Below are positions 60,536 through 61,344 of a stretch of 61,344 bases of DNA, piece by piece. The translations under genes were made by a program, and so were the position numbers. How positions within the stretch are numbered: position 1 is the first letter of the stretch; each line of letters begins with the position of its first letter. Source of the DNA: RGIG8597 sp045133795 (GTDB lineage Bacteria; Spirochaetota; GWE2-31-10); assembly GCA_045133795.1 (NCBI GenBank), contig JBGUUT010000100.1, positions 1 through 61,344 on the forward strand, given 5' to 3'. Under the pieces are notes generated by a model that was not told the DNA's origin, ran no database searches, and saw only the letters and a list, made by a program, of their open reading frames with translations.

Positions 60536-61242
60536 TCTGAGGAGAGCGGAAGATTAAAAATAAAACCGTGATCTGTTTTTTTAGAAAAAAGATTTTCAGT
60601 TAAATCATTCCATTTTTTCCCAAAGAGATATTTAATATTTCCGTTTGCATCATTTACTATTTTTTCGATAAATAATGGAAATAATCCACGCTTACAATTT
60701 TCAACTTCTTTGTATGTAAAATAATCTGATTCTATAAAAATCGGACTTGTGGAATCTGTATAATAAAAAATAATATTTTGCTCGTCTTTATCAATTTTAA
60801 TTCTGATTTCATTATTTGTAGTTTTTTTCATTTCTTTAAAAGAAAAGGAAAAAAGATTGTTTAGTAAGTGGTAAAATCTTTCTCTTACGAATTTTATTTC
60901 AATATTTTCAGGAATTTGAGCTATAACTCGAATTTCTTTATCATTAATATCGTAGGTTTTTTGTTTTAAAAATCGATTCCATTCGGATTGAATATGAATA
61001 TTTTCAAAATAAAGATTATCTTCTTCTGAAAAATAATTATCAATATTGGAAAGTAAGTCTTCAATTTTAAAACTGGAATATAAAATATTTTGTAGATACG
61101 ATCTTATTTCAGTGTTAATAGTTTCATCAATTTGAAGAATAGAAGAAAAACCGATTACAATATTTAGAGGATTACGAATATCTTGTATTATTTGCGGAAT
61201 AGCTTTTCCGAAAATCTTTTCTTTATCTTTTTTTGTATCCAT
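60532..61242 (-). CDS. Degenerate histidine-kinase-like protein
   Basis: 236 residues. The helix IIQDIRNPLNIVIGFSSIL (18-36) matches a HisKA dimerisation helix, but the phospho-His is Gln20. The ATPase-like domain that follows lacks clear N and G boxes (FSFSFKEM for the N box; DSTSP for G1), so it should not act as a kinase. AGGAGAAAAT precedes the ATG. It may dimerise with, or compete with, the convergent hybrid kinase. Confidence 0.75.
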   Translation of the reverse strand: MDTKKDKEKIFGKAIPQIIQDIRNPLNIVIGFSSILQIDETINTEIRSYLQNILYSSFKIEDLLSNIDNYFSEEDNLYFENIHIQSEWNRFLKQKTYDINDKEIRVIAQIPENIEIKFVRERFYHLLNNLFSFSFKEMKKTTNNEIRIKIDKDEQNIIFYYTDSTSPIFIESDYFTYKEVENCKRGLFPLFIEKIVNDANGNIKYLFGKKWNDLTENLFSKKTDHGFIFNLPLSSD

Positions 61243-61269
61243 ATTTTCTCCTGATGAGGCAAATTAAAA

Positions 61270-61344
61270 TTAACGATATGGGAGACAAATCATATTGGCT
61301 TTTACTCCAAGTTCTTCAATTTTTTCTTTTGCCATTTCTTCTGT
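61270..61344 (-). CDS. 3' end of an unidentified gene
   Basis: The last 24 codons of a gene that continues beyond the window, ending KIEELGVKANMICLPYR and stop. Too short for a family call. It lies 27 bases upstream of the degenerate histidine kinase gene on the same strand, so the two are probably co-transcribed. Confidence 0.5.
   Translation of the reverse strand, partial: TEEMAKEKIEELGVKANMICLPYR

Noticed and set aside
1..61344. CRISPR arrays, prophage genes, complete insertion sequences and rRNA
   Set aside because: No regularly spaced direct repeats, phage structural genes, transposase with inverted ends, or rRNA stretches were seen.

Overview
The window comes from the chromosome of a low-GC spirochaete, most likely a Treponema-type host-associated species. 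The reasons are the unbroken TPR–mreB–mreC–mreD–mrdA–rodA cell-shape cluster, the many lipoproteins and outer-membrane-type barrels, the fused B12-binding radical SAM/DUF2344 protein, the MEP isoprenoid genes ispD, ispF and ispE, and the frequent use of TTG and GTG starts (TPR gene, mreD, rodA, yebC, ruvC, HAMP protein, hydrolase). The genus is an inference. No prophage, complete insertion sequence, CRISPR array or rRNA was seen. Two tRNA genes are present.

Layout. 1–676: a gene-free stretch packed with short hairpins. 677–3838: pth, tilS, rarA. 3991–10604: cell shape and peptidoglycan elongation genes. 10707–16228: radical SAM protein, then a phosphatase and a Ser/Thr kinase. 16265–21147: tRNA-Gly, grpE, dnaK, dnaJ and a HAMP-like membrane protein. 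21290–25334: yebC, ruvC, ruvA, ruvB, queA. 25348–32582: a large GGDEF protein, a GH18-like lipoprotein, a small secreted E-set protein, dinB and a membrane-anchored hydrolase. 32765–36634: an ABC-F ATPase, then two non-coding islands around an Rpn-family nuclease. 36635–43257: ispD–ispF and a run of envelope genes (thioredoxin-like, O-antigen-ligase-like, lipoprotein, barrel). 43337–48006, minus strand: phosphoesterase lipoprotein, barrel, uracil-DNA glycosylase, rplY, tRNA-Gln, ispE and a P-loop/Asp23-like protein. 48143–61344: envelope proteins, a glycosyltransferase, a pgsA-like gene, a chemoreceptor, a degenerate YmdB, a PfkB kinase, a response-regulator/histidine-kinase hybrid and a convergent degenerate histidine kinase.

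How the genes work together. Most genes sit in tight runs with 4–26 base overlaps or gaps under 25 bases, so they are probably co-transcribed. Translation quality, DNA repair, chaperones and cell-wall elongation are housekeeping. The kinase/phosphatase pair, the GGDEF protein, the chemoreceptor and the two histidine-kinase proteins make up a signalling layer.

Most interesting signals. (1) The Rpn nuclease gene has a perfect Shine-Dalgarno and an in-frame ATG inside it (35627–35643), as expected for a nested antitoxin. (2) A candidate small RNA on the minus strand (30306–30385) starts with a stem carrying a C-rich loop and ends in a canonical terminator. (3) A second candidate RNA (36250–36332) is promoter-led and folds as a three-way junction. 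(4) A family of double-hairpin repeats keeps its flanks while its stems change with compensation. (5) A YmdB-like protein has lost most of its metal ligands. (6) A P-loop domain is fused to an Asp23-like domain.
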